Source: Eubacterium sp. (GTDB lineage: Bacteria; Bacillota; Clostridia; Oscillospirales; Acutalibacteraceae). From it: DNA of 64,000 nt. The DNA lies in assembly GCA_017450645.1 (NCBI GenBank), contig JAFSTE010000005.1, positions 1 to 64,000 on the forward strand, in the 5' to 3' direction. Below, piece after piece: positions 1 through 8,942 of this stretch; positions within the stretch are counted from its first letter, which is position 1; each line of letters begins with the position of its first letter. The notes under the pieces were generated by a model. It made no database searches. It was not told where the DNA came from and saw only the letters and a program-made list of their open reading frames with translations. A program made the position numbers and the translations under genes.

Positions 1-363
1 CCCGTAGGAGTCTGGGCCGTATCTCAGTCCCAATGTGGCCGTTCAACCTCTCAGTCCGGCTACTGATCGTCGACTTGGTAGGCCGTTACCCCACCAACTA
101 TCTAATCAGACGCGAGCCCATCCTTAGGCAGTAAACCTTTGGTTTCCAGAAGATGCCATCCGAAAACATTATGAGGTATTACTGGCCGTTTCCAGCCACT
201 ATCCCTCACCTAAGGGCAGGTTGCTCACGCGTTACTCACCCGTCCGCCACTCAGTCATATCTGAAATCATTCCGAAGAAATCATTCATCAAGCTTCGTTC
301 GACTTGCATGTGTTAACCACGCCGCCAGCGTTCGTCCTGAGCCAGGATCAAACTCTTAAAACT
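1..363 (-). rRNA. rrs: 16S ribosomal RNA, 5' part (partial)
   Basis: The complement of the universal 27F site lies at 337-356 and the complement of the 338R region lies at the left edge. The window therefore holds roughly the first 350 bases of a 16S rRNA gene read leftward, cut by the window border. The 5' end is placed about seven bases beyond the 27F match. Open frames inside this stretch are not genes. Its own promoter lies at 605-633, so this is the start of an rrn operon. The rest of the operon is outside the window. Confidence 0.97.
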
Positions 364-604
364 TTGTATCTAAACATCCCCAAGGATGTCCAAATCATTT
401 TAATCATCCGATCAGCTCTTCGCTGTCGTCTATCATTACTGTTGAGCTTCTTCTAAAGCTCGGAGTTCAGTACAACTCAATTTAAATTTAAATCGGGTTC
501 CTTTTCGTCGTTGTTTAATTTTCAAGGTCCTTGTGCCATCAAAAAAAGGTTGTAAAAAAAACATCTGCATTAGATGTTTTGCCCTCTCGCTTGACGGCTT
601 AGAC
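364..604 (-). other. Transcribed leader of the rrn operon
   Basis: This stretch of about 240 bases between the rrn promoter and the 16S 5' end contains no credible gene. By position it is the rRNA leader, which in other bacteria carries antitermination and processing signals. I could not identify specific boxA or boxC elements with certainty. A 66-codon open frame across it on the same strand overlaps the promoter and is rejected. Confidence 0.6.
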
Positions 605-633
605 ATAATAACAAATTCAAAAACAAATGTCAA
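605..633 (-). promoter_or_regulatory. Strong rrn promoter
   Basis: Read on the minus strand, TTGACA (628-633) is followed after exactly 17 bases by TATTAT (605-610). Upstream lie A/T tracts resembling an UP element. The site points at the 16S gene and has near-consensus sigma-A form, as expected for rRNA. Confidence 0.85.
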
Positions 634-780
634 CACTTTTTTTCAACTTTTTTTACAGATTTCACACCCCGCCGTGTGTTCCCTTTTTTAAGCGTTTCCA
701 AATGTAGCTATTATAATAGGTATATATAAAAATATATACTATATATAGTAAAACTATACTAAAATAGTATTTTTAGTCAT

Positions 781-1002
781 TTATATGGTCATAAAGGTAT
801 CGGGGACAATTTTTTTAATATTTTCGGTTTTTTCTTTAACGGTATTATATTCGATATGATAATCCATAACATCAACGCTATCGGAATTTATGCTGACAAT
901 ATAGCTTTTGTTGTAGCCGAGATATGCGGTGTTGCGGTAGGCAACAAGCACACCGATTATCAGAAATACGGTTGCAACCGAGAGTATTTTAAACTGTTTC
1001 AT
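781..1002 (-). CDS. Small single-pass membrane protein, unknown
   Basis: The 73-residue protein starts at the ATG at 1002, which is preceded by AAGGAT at good spacing. A start further upstream would overlap the end of spoIIP. Residues about 5-22 form one hydrophobic helix. The remainder is polar and probably lies outside the cell. I do not recognise a family. It follows spoIIP by 18 bases and is probably its operon partner, so it may be expressed during sporulation. That role is inferred from position only. Confidence 0.55.
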   Translation of the reverse strand: MKQFKILSVATVFLIIGVLVAYRNTAYLGYNKSYIVSINSDSVDVMDYHIEYNTVKEKTENIKKIVPDTFMTI

Positions 1003-1019
1003 TTTATCAATCCTTAGTT

Positions 1020-2171
1020 TTATTCCCCGCTGCAATACTTTTCGTTTAATAGGTCGCCGAGGGCTTTACCGAACAGTCGGGCGGAGTAGCACGCTTCGTC
1101 AAGCGTGTTGGCGTCCGTACCTATTTCGAGCAGGAAGGAGTTATGCGTTTCGTACATATTATATTTACGCTCGGAGAACAAAATCGGGCGCATAAGTTCG
1201 GGGTACATCGAGCTCACCTTTTGCTGCACCTGCAAGTCAAAGCGCAGGTTATACTCCCAGTCGGGAAAGTTAACGACGCGGTTATATTCGCAGCCGGAAA
1301 TCAGCATCATACGGGCAGCCTTTTTGCCGTTTACAACGACAGTGGGCTTAACCTTCGTTTTGTCGGAATATGTAATGTCGTCGCGGTGGACATCAATAGT
1401 CACCTCGATTGACGGGTACTTTTCGAGATATTTCTCCACCGTTTCGCGCGAGGAGTCGTAGCTCGAATTATAGTCGGTGTCGTGGATTTTTCTGTCGTGG
1501 ATAACGGTAAAGCCCGCTTTTTCGAGGTACTTAACAAGCTCATCTCCGACGCGCACCATATTTCTTGACGAATCCGTAGAGCGAGCGTCGGAGGATATAT
1601 AATAACCCGAATCGAGAAGCGAATACGCCTCTGTCGTATGCGAATGATAGATTAAAACGGCAGGCTTTGATTTATCCTTAATCCTCAGGTCGGAGCCTTT
1701 TTTCAGTAGCGCCTTGATGTCAGGATTGTAAACCTTGGCAGGAATTTTGCTTTGAATCTGTACATTATTGTACTTAATAAGCCTTCCTCCGCCGAAATAC
1801 GACTCCTCGCTCGTTTTGCCGAGCGCATTCTTTTTATTCTGCTTCTTTTTTGCCTGCTGCATCAGCTTTTTAATATCGGGAGGCGTTTCGGTTATTTTTC
1901 GACCGTCATCGCTATCCTTTGAACCTATCGAGTTCATAACCTGCTGCTCCTCGGTTCGGGTGTTAGTAGTATTCTCCGTTTCTTCAGGAATATAAGAGGA
2001 TATTTTTGACTCGGCAGCGTCGAAAACATACGCGGGGCTGCCAAGCTCGGCGAGCTGCAACGAAAAGACGGAGAGCTGCGTTTTTAAAAGCGGCGAAAGA
2101 TTAATGAATATCCCCGTAACGCCGATAATTATTATTGAGTTAAGGATTAAAATTACAACTTGTTTTTTCAT
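1020..2171 (-). CDS. spoIIP: Stage II sporulation protein P
   Basis: SpoIIP is a membrane-anchored peptidoglycan amidase/endopeptidase. With SpoIID and SpoIIM it thins septal peptidoglycan so that the mother cell can engulf the forespore. The 383-residue protein has an N-terminal membrane anchor (about residues 5-27) and a low-complexity linker. The C-terminal amidase domain carries the characteristic YHSHTTEAY segment, a DVHRD motif and the LEIGTDANTLDEA stretch near the end. The start is taken at the ATG at 2171; a GTG lies one codon upstream, and the ribosome site is weak. It lies directly downstream of gpr, as in many endospore formers. Confidence 0.93.
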   Translation of the reverse strand: MKKQVVILILNSIIIIGVTGIFINLSPLLKTQLSVFSLQLAELGSPAYVFDAAESKISSYIPEETENTTNTRTEEQQVMNSIGSKDSDDGRKITETPPDIKKLMQQAKKKQNKKNALGKTSEESYFGGGRLIKYNNVQIQSKIPAKVYNPDIKALLKKGSDLRIKDKSKPAVLIYHSHTTEAYSLLDSGYYISSDARSTDSSRNMVRVGDELVKYLEKAGFTVIHDRKIHDTDYNSSYDSSRETVEKYLEKYPSIEVTIDVHRDDITYSDKTKVKPTVVVNGKKAARMMLISGCEYNRVVNFPDWEYNLRFDLQVQQKVSSMYPELMRPILFSERKYNMYETHNSFLLEIGTDANTLDEACYSARLFGKALGDLLNEKYCSGE

Positions 2172-2223
2172 CACATATCACTATATAGTATATATTATAT
2201 ATTTATTACATTATATATAGGGG

Positions 2224-3048
2224 TCAGCCGACAAGCGCATAGATATCGCGCGCGGATAAATCCTTTTGAAGCGCGACATTAATACCCATACCGATTAGCT
2301 TAGCGCCCTGCTGGATAATACGGTCAATTTCACGCGGGGTAACATACGCAATATCGGAAAGCGAGCTGTTAACGGCGGACATACCAACAACGGTCGGTAT
2401 GCCTACGGAAACGACGGGCACGCCGAGGGTCGATTTTGAAATCTCGTGGCGGTGATTACCGACACCAGAGCCGGGCGAAATACCGGTATTTGAAAACTGC
2501 ACCGTAGTACCGAGTCGCTCCGCCGAGCTTGCGGCGAGAGCATCAACAACTATAACGCAGGAGGGTTTAATTTTGCTGACGACGCCCGAGATAATCTCAA
2601 CGCTTTCTATCCCCGTTTCGCCGAGCACGCCCGTGGCGATAGACGACACGCAGGCGATGTTGCCGCCGTTAAATGTATTTTTTAAATCATTAATTATATG
2701 CCGCGTGGATAAAATATATTCACCGCATTTCGGACCGAGCGCGTCGGCGGTGATATTGGTGTTGCCGAGCCCTGCGACAAGCACTGAGTCGGGTTTATCG
2801 GGCAGCAGGGTTTTAAGGATATCCGAAAACCGGTTAAGCCTTCCGTCAAAAATATCGTTATCGTTTACAAACGACGGCACCTCGAGCGTTACATAAGTAC
2901 CGATAGGCTTTTTAATTGCTTTCGCTCCGTTTTCGTTAAGCACGCGAACAGTGGTTACCTCGTTCTCCTCTTTTACCACTACTCCGCTGAGCTTGGTTTT
3001 CTCGCCAGATTCGTAATTTTCAAGCGCCAAATCGCTGTTTTTTTCCAC
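2224..3048 (-). CDS. gpr: Germination protease GPR
   Basis: GPR is the self-processing aspartic-type endopeptidase that degrades small acid-soluble spore proteins early in germination. The protein contains the family block VLVAGLGNTNITADALGPK and a conserved region with VVDALAA, and ends in a NVALQ...IYALVG tail. It is about 274 residues, slightly shorter than Bacillus GPR. The start is GTG at 3048, preceded by GGTGAT. Two in-frame GTG codons at 3057 and 3060 are alternatives. gpr-spoIIP is a conserved pair, and rpsT next to it is conserved in many Firmicutes, here divergently oriented. Confidence 0.93.
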   Translation of the reverse strand: MEKNSDLALENYESGEKTKLSGVVVKEENEVTTVRVLNENGAKAIKKPIGTYVTLEVPSFVNDNDIFDGRLNRFSDILKTLLPDKPDSVLVAGLGNTNITADALGPKCGEYILSTRHIINDLKNTFNGGNIACVSSIATGVLGETGIESVEIISGVVSKIKPSCVIVVDALAASSAERLGTTVQFSNTGISPGSGVGNHRHEISKSTLGVPVVSVGIPTVVGMSAVNSSLSDIAYVTPREIDRIIQQGAKLIGMGINVALQKDLSARDIYALVG

Positions 3049-3107
3049 AAAAATCACCACTCAAACAAATTTTTTCAATAAAAGTATGCCCAAAAATAAA
3101 AAAATGC

Positions 3108-3136
3108 TTGCAATTTATTAAAACTTGTGATAACAT
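3108..3136 (+). promoter_or_regulatory. rpsT promoter
   Basis: TTGCAA (3108-3113), a 17-base spacer and TAACAT (3131-3136) lie about 70 bases before the rpsT start codon. Confidence 0.6.
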
Positions 3137-3208
3137 AACAAACGCACTAAATTAAATGTTCAACCTCTAATGAATATAAACACATCAACTCATAAAGGAG
3201 TGAAAAGA

Positions 3209-3466
3209 ATGGCTAATATTAAATCTGCAAAGAAGAGAGTTAAGGTAAACGCTAAGAAGGCTGCTAATAACAAGGCGCGCAACTCAGCTCTTAAGACTGC
3301 TATCAAGAAGGCTAATGCAGCCATCGAGAATAATGCAGAGGATAAGGAAGTACTTGTTAAGGACGCTGTTAAGAAGATTGACCAGGCTGCAAGCAAGAAC
3401 CTTATTCACAAGAACTGCGCTGCAAGAAAGAAGAGCAACCTTGCTAACAAGCTCAACAAGGCGTAA
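3209..3466 (+). CDS. rpsT: 30S ribosomal protein S20
   Basis: S20 binds 16S rRNA early in assembly of the small subunit. The 85-residue lysine- and alanine-rich protein begins MANIKSAKKR, typical of bacterial S20. An AAAGGAG ribosome site (3194-3200) fixes the start at 3209; longer readings upstream are not needed. It is a single-gene unit with its own promoter and a strong terminator, divergent from gpr. Codon choice is strongly biased, as for highly expressed genes. Confidence 0.97.
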   Translation: MANIKSAKKRVKVNAKKAANNKARNSALKTAIKKANAAIENNAEDKEVLVKDAVKKIDQAASKNLIHKNCAARKKSNLANKLNKA

Positions 3467-3480
3467 GATAACAACTATTA

Positions 3481-3513
3481 AAGCTGACCGTTAACCCGCG
3501 GTCAGCTTTTTTA
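3481..3513 (+). terminator. rpsT terminator
   Basis: The stem AAGCTGACCG/CGGTCAGCTT is followed by a T run directly after rpsT. Confidence 0.9.
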
Positions 3514-3562
3514 TTTTAATTGAGAATTTAGAGTTGAGAATGGAGAATTCAGGTTACTCGCT
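3514..3562. repeat. Short intergenic repeat of the TTGAGAATT type
   Basis: This A/T-rich stretch contains near-tandem TTGAGAATTTAGAG/TTGAGAATGGAG units. Related strings recur at 14140-14231 (reverse sense) and in other gaps of this window. It has no coding potential. Confidence 0.4.
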
Positions 3563-3638
3563 TCTCTCGGGCAATTGGCATTGACAAGTGTGTCTGCTTG
3601 ATATAAAATATTATTGAAATATATGAGGGGTTAAGATA

Positions 3639-3992
3639 ATGAAAAAAGCACTATCTGTTTTTTGTGTTTTATTTTCTTTGTTTATTGCTATAACAATTTT
3701 TATACACTATGAAAAAAGCAAAGTTACTGTTGAGCGAAGCACGGTTATTAATCAAATCGATTCGGGTTATCAGGTATCCTCTGAATACTATGTTGATAAT
3801 AACTCGTGTTTTGACATAACTGTAAAATGTAAAACAAGCTACAATTCCTTTCAATTTTTAACAAAAGGCGAAAAGGAATATGTGGTAATACCTAAACATT
3901 CTGATTCTGAGGATATTGATATTATGGGATTTAAAACCATATGCAAAACCAAAAACAGAAGTTCCTCATTTTTAGTTAAGGATGTGGGTTAA
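3639..3992 (+). CDS. Membrane-anchored or secreted protein, unknown
   Basis: The 117-residue protein begins MKKALSVFCV and has one N-terminal hydrophobic helix (about 4-23), either a signal anchor or an uncleaved signal peptide. The rest is polar and probably outside the cell. GAGGGG lies before the start. It abuts the next gene (stop at 3992, start at 3993), so the two are probably co-transcribed. Base composition is clearly more A/T-rich than the neighbours, which may mean recent acquisition. No family is recognised. Confidence 0.6.
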   Translation: MKKALSVFCVLFSLFIAITIFIHYEKSKVTVERSTVINQIDSGYQVSSEYYVDNNSCFDITVKCKTSYNSFQFLTKGEKEYVVIPKHSDSEDIDIMGFKTICKTKNRSSSFLVKDVG

Positions 3993-4214
3993 ATGGAAGA
4001 TAATAAAAAAATATGTATAGTTATTTCAATATTGATTTGTATAGTTTCTATTATCCTTTTAAGCTTTAGACATTTTATTGCCGGTATTATATTCCTGCTA
4101 TTAAGCATTTGCTTTCTTAATTTTACATTAGCCGGTTTTAAACTAAAACTTAGCAATCTGATATCAACAACTGTTATAGGTATAATAGTATATGCAATAT
4201 GGAAAATACTATGA
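3993..4214 (+). CDS. Small three-helix membrane protein, unknown
   Basis: The 73-residue protein is almost wholly hydrophobic, with about three membrane helices (residues 6-24, 26-46 and 54-72). It starts directly after the stop of the preceding gene and shares its low G+C. No family is recognised. The pair may form a small membrane system, but the sequence gives no function. Confidence 0.5.
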   Translation: MEDNKKICIVISILICIVSIILLSFRHFIAGIIFLLLSICFLNFTLAGFKLKLSNLISTTVIGIIVYAIWKIL

Positions 4215-4371
4215 CGATACAGCAATGCATAGAAATATGCTCGACACAATGCTTGTTGACGAAGAAGCACCGACTGCGGTAGTAGCTTCTATAATCACAT
4301 GTGTATATTTATTGTCCGAGGCGCTTGCACCGAGTAACCGAAAGCTCATAGCTCACAGCTTAAAGCTTTAA
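4192..4371 (+). pseudogene. Possible gene remnant or 59-codon small ORF
   Basis: An open frame of 59 codons begins inside the end of the preceding gene and finishes in a repeat at 4332-4378. Its middle reads like ordinary protein in this genome (HRNMLDTMLVDEEAPTAVVA, then a hydrophobic stretch). It has no ribosome site, and its last residues are encoded by repeat sequence. A gene fragment truncated by the repeat is the likeliest reading. A real small protein is possible but less likely. Confidence 0.25.
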
Positions 4372-4378
4372 GCTAAAT
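4332..4378. repeat. Intergenic repeat (GAGTAACC / AAGCTCATAGCTCACAGC type)
   Basis: The block GAGTAACC followed by AGCTTA/AGCTCA units recurs at 40349-40388 and 46419-46460, always between genes. It is A/T-rich and partly self-complementary (AAAGCTTTAAGCT). Confidence 0.5.
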
Positions 4379-4384
4379 AATCTC

Positions 4385-4412
4385 TTGACTTTGGCGGAAA
4401 TTGTTATATAAT
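4385..4412 (+). promoter_or_regulatory. Promoter of the small membrane protein at 4448
   Basis: TTGACT (4385-4390), a 16-base spacer and a perfect TATAAT (4407-4412). Confidence 0.7.
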
Positions 4413-4447
4413 AGAAGTGATATATGAATTTTTGTGGAGGTATAATT

Positions 4448-4696
4448 ATGACTTTTAAGAAAATTTGCAAAATTATTGCTGTTATAGCTGCTCTTTGCGC
4501 ACTTGCTGCGGCTGCATATTACGCAGTTAAGAAGCTCACCGATAAGGACGAGCCGGAATATTTTGACGACAACGATTTCTTTGAGTGCGACAACGACCTC
4601 GAGATTGTAGAGGTTGAGGACGAGCCAGAGGAGCCAAAGGAAGAAAAGAAAAAGGCTGCTCCTAAGAAAAAGGCTGCAAAAAAAGACGCAGAATAA
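4448..4696 (+). CDS. Small membrane protein with acidic linker and lysine/alanine tail, unknown
   Basis: The start at 4448 is fixed by a GGAGG site; the 82-residue protein begins MTFKKICKII. Residues about 7-27 form a membrane helix. Then comes a strongly acidic segment (DDNDFFECDNDLEIVEVEDE) and a basic tail of repeated KKKAA units. The alternating charges suggest contact with another protein or with nucleic acid/lipid head groups at the membrane. That is inference. It has its own promoter and no recognised family. Confidence 0.6.
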   Translation: MTFKKICKIIAVIAALCALAAAAYYAVKKLTDKDEPEYFDDNDFFECDNDLEIVEVEDEPEEPKEEKKKAAPKKKAAKKDAE

Positions 4697-4707
4697 TTAA
4701 CGAATAA

Positions 4708-4738
4708 CAGCGGGAGGGTAAACACCCTCCCCTACATT
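4708..4738. repeat. Hairpin repeat, GGGAGGGT stem with CCTACA flank
   Basis: GGGAGGGT-AAAC-ACCCTCCC is followed by CCTACATTTT. It belongs to the hairpin family with a (C/G)TACAAAT-like flank seen also at 7328-7428, 10985-11020 and 40195-40390. It may also act as a weak terminator for the gene before it. Confidence 0.55.
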
Positions 4739-4761
4739 TTGTATTGAAAGAAGGAAAACCT

Positions 4762-5607
4762 ATGTACAAAAGCGGACTTGTACTTGAGGGCGGCGGCTCG
4801 CGAGGCATTTACACGGGCGGCGTGCTTGACGCTTTTATTGAGGAGGGCATCACCTTTCCGTATGTAATCGGCGTGTCGATGGGCGCGTGCTGCGGCGCTT
4901 CGTTTTTGGGCAAAAATATCAAGCGCCAGCACGACGTTATACTGTTCTCGGCTAAGGACAAGAGGTATATGAGCCTCTCGAATCTCAAAAAGACGGGCGA
5001 ATACGCTAATTTTGACTGGGCGTTCGGCGAGCTGAGCTACGACCTTTTCCCGCTTAATCACGAGGAATTTGAAAATTCGGGCGCTGTTTACTGCGTAGTT
5101 GCGACCAACGCAAAGACGGGCAAGGCGGAGTATTTTTACCCCAAGACGCTTCGCGACAGCTGCCCCGAAATCAGGGCGTCGTGCAGTATGCCGGGCGTTA
5201 CTAAAGGTACCGAAATCGGCGGCGAGATATACTTTGACGGCGGGCTTGCAGACAGCATTCCGCTAAAGCGCGCATTGGACGACGGCTGCGAAAAGGCGGT
5301 CGTAATCCTGACGCAGCACAAGGGCTATGTTAAGCCGATAACGAACAGAAATTTTAAAAAGCCGTTTAACAGCACCTACCCGCTTGTGGGCGACGCGATT
5401 ATCAACAGAAGTATCGTCTATAACAACCAGATTGAGTATGTACGGCAGATGGAGGATGAGGGCAGAGTCCTCGTAATTCAGCCGCTTGCCGATTTGAAGT
5501 GCCTTGCAATAGAAAAAAGCCCCGAAAAACTCGAGGCAATCTACCAGCTCGGCTATACCCAGGGCAAGCAGAATATTGAAAGAGTTAAGAGTTTTTTAAA
5601 TAATTAA
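4762..5607 (+). CDS. Patatin-like phospholipase (YjjU type)
   Basis: Members are cytosolic or membrane-associated serine acyl hydrolases acting on lipids. The 281-residue protein has the oxyanion-hole motif GGGSRG near residue 10, the nucleophile elbow GVSMG near residue 40, and the catalytic dyad Asp in FDGGLADSIPL near residue 160. The start at 4762 has AGAAGGAAA upstream. It is alone between a hairpin repeat and a shared terminator. The true substrate is not known from sequence. Confidence 0.85.
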   Translation: MYKSGLVLEGGGSRGIYTGGVLDAFIEEGITFPYVIGVSMGACCGASFLGKNIKRQHDVILFSAKDKRYMSLSNLKKTGEYANFDWAFGELSYDLFPLNHEEFENSGAVYCVVATNAKTGKAEYFYPKTLRDSCPEIRASCSMPGVTKGTEIGGEIYFDGGLADSIPLKRALDDGCEKAVVILTQHKGYVKPITNRNFKKPFNSTYPLVGDAIINRSIVYNNQIEYVRQMEDEGRVLVIQPLADLKCLAIEKSPEKLEAIYQLGYTQGKQNIERVKSFLNN

Positions 5608-5620
5608 AAGAATAACAACT

Positions 5621-5653
5621 AAAACGGAGAAGGATTAACCTTCTCCGTTTTTT
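5621..5653. terminator. Bidirectional terminator between patatin-like gene and ABC-F gene
   Basis: The stem AAAACGGAGAAGG/CCTTCTCCGTTTT has A and T runs on both sides, serving both converging genes. Confidence 0.85.
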
Positions 5654-7259
5654 AATATTTGCGTAATTGCTCTTCGTCGAATACTGACAGGAACTCGTCG
5701 TATGTGCCCTTGCGGTCCACGATTGAGTTGCCGCTGATTTCGATAATTCTGTCGGCAACGGTCTGCACGAACTGGTGGTCGTGCGAGGTAAAGAGCACCG
5801 TTTCGGGATATCGGATAAGACCATTATTAAGCGCGGTAATCGACTCGAGGTCAAGGTGGTTTGTAGGCTCGTCAAGGATAAGCACATTTGCTCCCGAGAG
5901 CATCATTTTGCAAAGCATACACCTTACGCGCTCACCGCCCGAAAGGACGTTCGCCATCTTAAGCGCCTCGTCGCCGCTGAACAACATTCGACCGAGCCAC
6001 GCGCGGATGTCCGCCTCGAGCTGCTCGGTGCTGTACTGTCTGAGCCAGTCAACAAGGTTAAGCTCAACGCCGTCGAAATACTCGCTGTTGTCGGACGGGA
6101 AATAGCTCTGCGAGGTGGTAACGCCCCATTTGTACGAGCCCTCGTCCGGCTCCATTTCGCCCATAATAATTTTAAAGAGCGTGGTCTTTGCAACTACATC
6201 GGAGCCGACAAACGCAACCTTCTCGCGCGGGTGAATAACGAACGAAATGTCGTCAAGCACCTTGCGGTCACCGATAGTTTTAGTAAGGTGGTCAACGCGC
6301 AAGAGGTCGTTGCCGCACTCTCTGTCGGGCTTAAAGTCAACATACGGAAAACGGCGTGAGGACACAGGCATTTCAATCATTTCAAGCGCGTCAAGTTGCT
6401 TTTTACGGCTTGTCGCCTGCTTACTCTTAGCAGCGTTCGCGGAGAAACGGTTAATGAAATCCTGAAGTTCCTTAATCTTTTGCTCGTTCTTTTTATTCTG
6501 GTCGCGTGCCTGGCGCTGACGCATCTGGGTATACTCGAACCAGAAGTCGTAGTTACCTGTATAAAGTGTAATTTTACCGTAATCCACATCGCAGATGTGA
6601 GTGCAGACCTTATTTAAAAAGTGACGGTCGTGCGACACAACGATAACGGTATTCGGGAAATCAAGAAGGAAGTTTTCGAGCCACGAAATAGCCGACAAAT
6701 CAAGGTGGTTCGTAGGCTCGTCAAGCAGAAGAATATCGGGATTACCGAAAAGCGCCTGAGCGAGCAGCACCTTAACCTTAAGGTCCGAGGGAAGCTCAGC
6801 CATCTGCATATAGTGATACTCGGTAGGAACGCCGAGCTTGTTTAGCATAAACTCCGCGTCGCTCTCCGCATTCCAGCCGTCAAGGTCGGCAAACTCCGCC
6901 TCAAGCTCGCCCGCGCGGATACCGTCCTCCTCGGAAAAGTCCTCTTTCATATAAAGGGCGTCCTTTTCCTCCATAATCTCGATAAGGCGGGGGTTACCCA
7001 TTAAAACGGTACGAACAACCTCGTACTCGTCGTAGGCAAAGTGGTCCTGCTTTAACACCGAAAGTCTTTCGCCGGGGGTGATATGAATCTCGCCCTTGCT
7101 CGGCTCGAGGTCACCCGAAAGCACCTTTAAAAAGGTGGATTTACCTGCGCCGTTTGCGCCGATAATGCCGTAGCAGTTACCGGGAGAAAAGGTAACATTT
7201 ACCCTCTCAAACAGCAACCTGCCGCCAAACTGAACGGATATATTATTTGCACTAATCAT
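5652..7259 (-). CDS. ABC-F family ATPase with one degenerate ATP site
   Basis: ABC-F proteins have two fused ABC ATPase domains and no membrane part. They act on ribosomes (translation factors or antibiotic-target protection). The 535-residue protein has a canonical first Walker A GANGAGKST (34-42) and Walker B ILLLDEPTN (176-184). Its first signature is unusual, LPSDL (156-160). The second domain has an abnormal Walker A GSDVVAKTT (352-360) but a good signature LSGGE (439-443) and Walker B. A charged linker lies at about 240-300. The layout resembles the YbiT/YkpA-like branch. GGAGG precedes the start. It has its own promoter at 7287-7315 and no resistance neighbours, so a housekeeping role is likelier. 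Confidence 0.9.
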   Translation of the reverse strand: MISANNISVQFGGRLLFERVNVTFSPGNCYGIIGANGAGKSTFLKVLSGDLEPSKGEIHITPGERLSVLKQDHFAYDEYEVVRTVLMGNPRLIEIMEEKDALYMKEDFSEEDGIRAGELEAEFADLDGWNAESDAEFMLNKLGVPTEYHYMQMAELPSDLKVKVLLAQALFGNPDILLLDEPTNHLDLSAISWLENFLLDFPNTVIVVSHDRHFLNKVCTHICDVDYGKITLYTGNYDFWFEYTQMRQRQARDQNKKNEQKIKELQDFINRFSANAAKSKQATSRKKQLDALEMIEMPVSSRRFPYVDFKPDRECGNDLLRVDHLTKTIGDRKVLDDISFVIHPREKVAFVGSDVVAKTTLFKIIMGEMEPDEGSYKWGVTTSQSYFPSDNSEYFDGVELNLVDWLRQYSTEQLEADIRAWLGRMLFSGDEALKMANVLSGGERVRCMLCKMMLSGANVLILDEPTNHLDLESITALNNGLIRYPETVLFTSHDHQFVQTVADRIIEISGNSIVDRKGTYDEFLSVFDEEQLRKY

Positions 7260-7286
7260 AGCTATCCCTCCTAAAAGTCTGCGGGT

Positions 7287-7315
7287 ATTCTAACATATTA
7301 TTATTATAAATACAA
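7287..7315 (-). promoter_or_regulatory. Promoter of the ABC-F gene
   Basis: On the minus strand, TTGTAT (7310-7315), a 17-base spacer and TAGAAT (7287-7292) lie just upstream of the AGGAGGG site. Confidence 0.55.
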
Positions 7316-7327
7316 GAGGAAATTTTA

Positions 7328-7428
7328 ATTATGAATTATAAATTATTAATTATGAATTAATGGCGGACTCTGTCCACACCTGATTATAACGGGCGGATAA
7401 TATCCGCCCGTACAAATCAAAAAGCAGG
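7328..7428. repeat. Composite intergenic repeat with GGGCGGAT hairpin
   Basis: The repeat has an AATTATGAATTA tract, then GGCGGACTCTGTCC, then ACACCTGATTATAA, then the hairpin GGGCGGAT-AAT-ATCCGCCC with flank GTACAAAT. The first three modules recur in reverse sense at 33966-34086. The last belongs to the CTACAAAT hairpin family. It is non-coding. Confidence 0.65.
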
Positions 7429-7623
7429 CTAAGCCGAATTTTGATTTGATAAGGAGAAACATATGAAGTGATTGTCAGCAAAACTTTAGTTTTGCCTTGA
7501 ACACGAAATATGTTTGGACGCGCTCAAAGTTATACTGTGAGGAATAAATAAAAGGATGCAGAATTTCGTTTTGTTGCGATGGGTGCTGTACAAAGGTACT
7601 GCTCCCGAGCAAAAAACTAAAAA
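7429..7623. other. Gap without a recognisable gene
   Basis: About 195 bases lie between the repeat and the ilvC terminator. On the plus strand AAGGAG (7451-7456) precedes ATG AAG TGA (7463-7471), a two-codon frame that cannot encode a protein. A short inverted repeat GCAAAAC/GTTTTGC lies nearby (about 7478-7495). The likeliest content is decayed or repeat-derived sequence. Confidence 0.4.
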
Positions 7624-7660
7624 TGCCAAAACTGCCGCAGGAATTACCTGCGGCAGTTGT
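7624..7660 (-). terminator. ilvC terminator
   Basis: The perfect 11-base stem ACTGCCGCAGG/CCTGCGGCAGT lies about 30 bases beyond the ilvC stop. It is followed on the minus strand by TTTTGGCATTTTTAG. Confidence 0.8.
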
Positions 7661-7685
7661 TATTGGCATGTTTATGCGTCTTTTA

Positions 7686-8732
<1,047 letters not shown>

Positions 8733-8749
8733 TTACATTAGCGTTATAT

Positions 8750-8778
8750 ATTATAGAATAATAAGTGCATTTATGCAA
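8750..8778 (-). promoter_or_regulatory. ilvC promoter
   Basis: On the minus strand, TTGCAT (8773-8778), a 17-base spacer and TATAAT (8750-8755). The leader to the start codon is only about 40 bases, too short for a T-box. Confidence 0.75.
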
Positions 8779-8942
8779 GTATAAATTGCAACAAAATATA
8801 AATTTTTTAATGTATTTAATTGAATAAATTTACTATTTTTAGGCAGTTTTTACAAAAATCGGGGTGTTTTATAATAATTAGTTTAAAATTTCTATTGTAA
8901 ATTATGAACAAATAGTATAAAATCATATTGAGGTAATCTATT

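Noticed and set aside
153..359. 68-codon open frame on the plus strand
   Set aside because: It lies wholly inside the 16S rRNA gene.
436..636. 66-codon open frame on the minus strand before the 16S gene
   Set aside because: It overlaps the rrn promoter and leader and has no ribosome site.
3060..3120. Sigma-G/F promoter for gpr
   Set aside because: GCATT and CATACTT-like strings occur, but the spacing does not fit the known consensus well enough to report.
7451..7471. Ribosome site followed by ATG AAG TGA
   Set aside because: The frame has two codons, so no protein is possible. No promoter was found, and it is probably repeat-derived.
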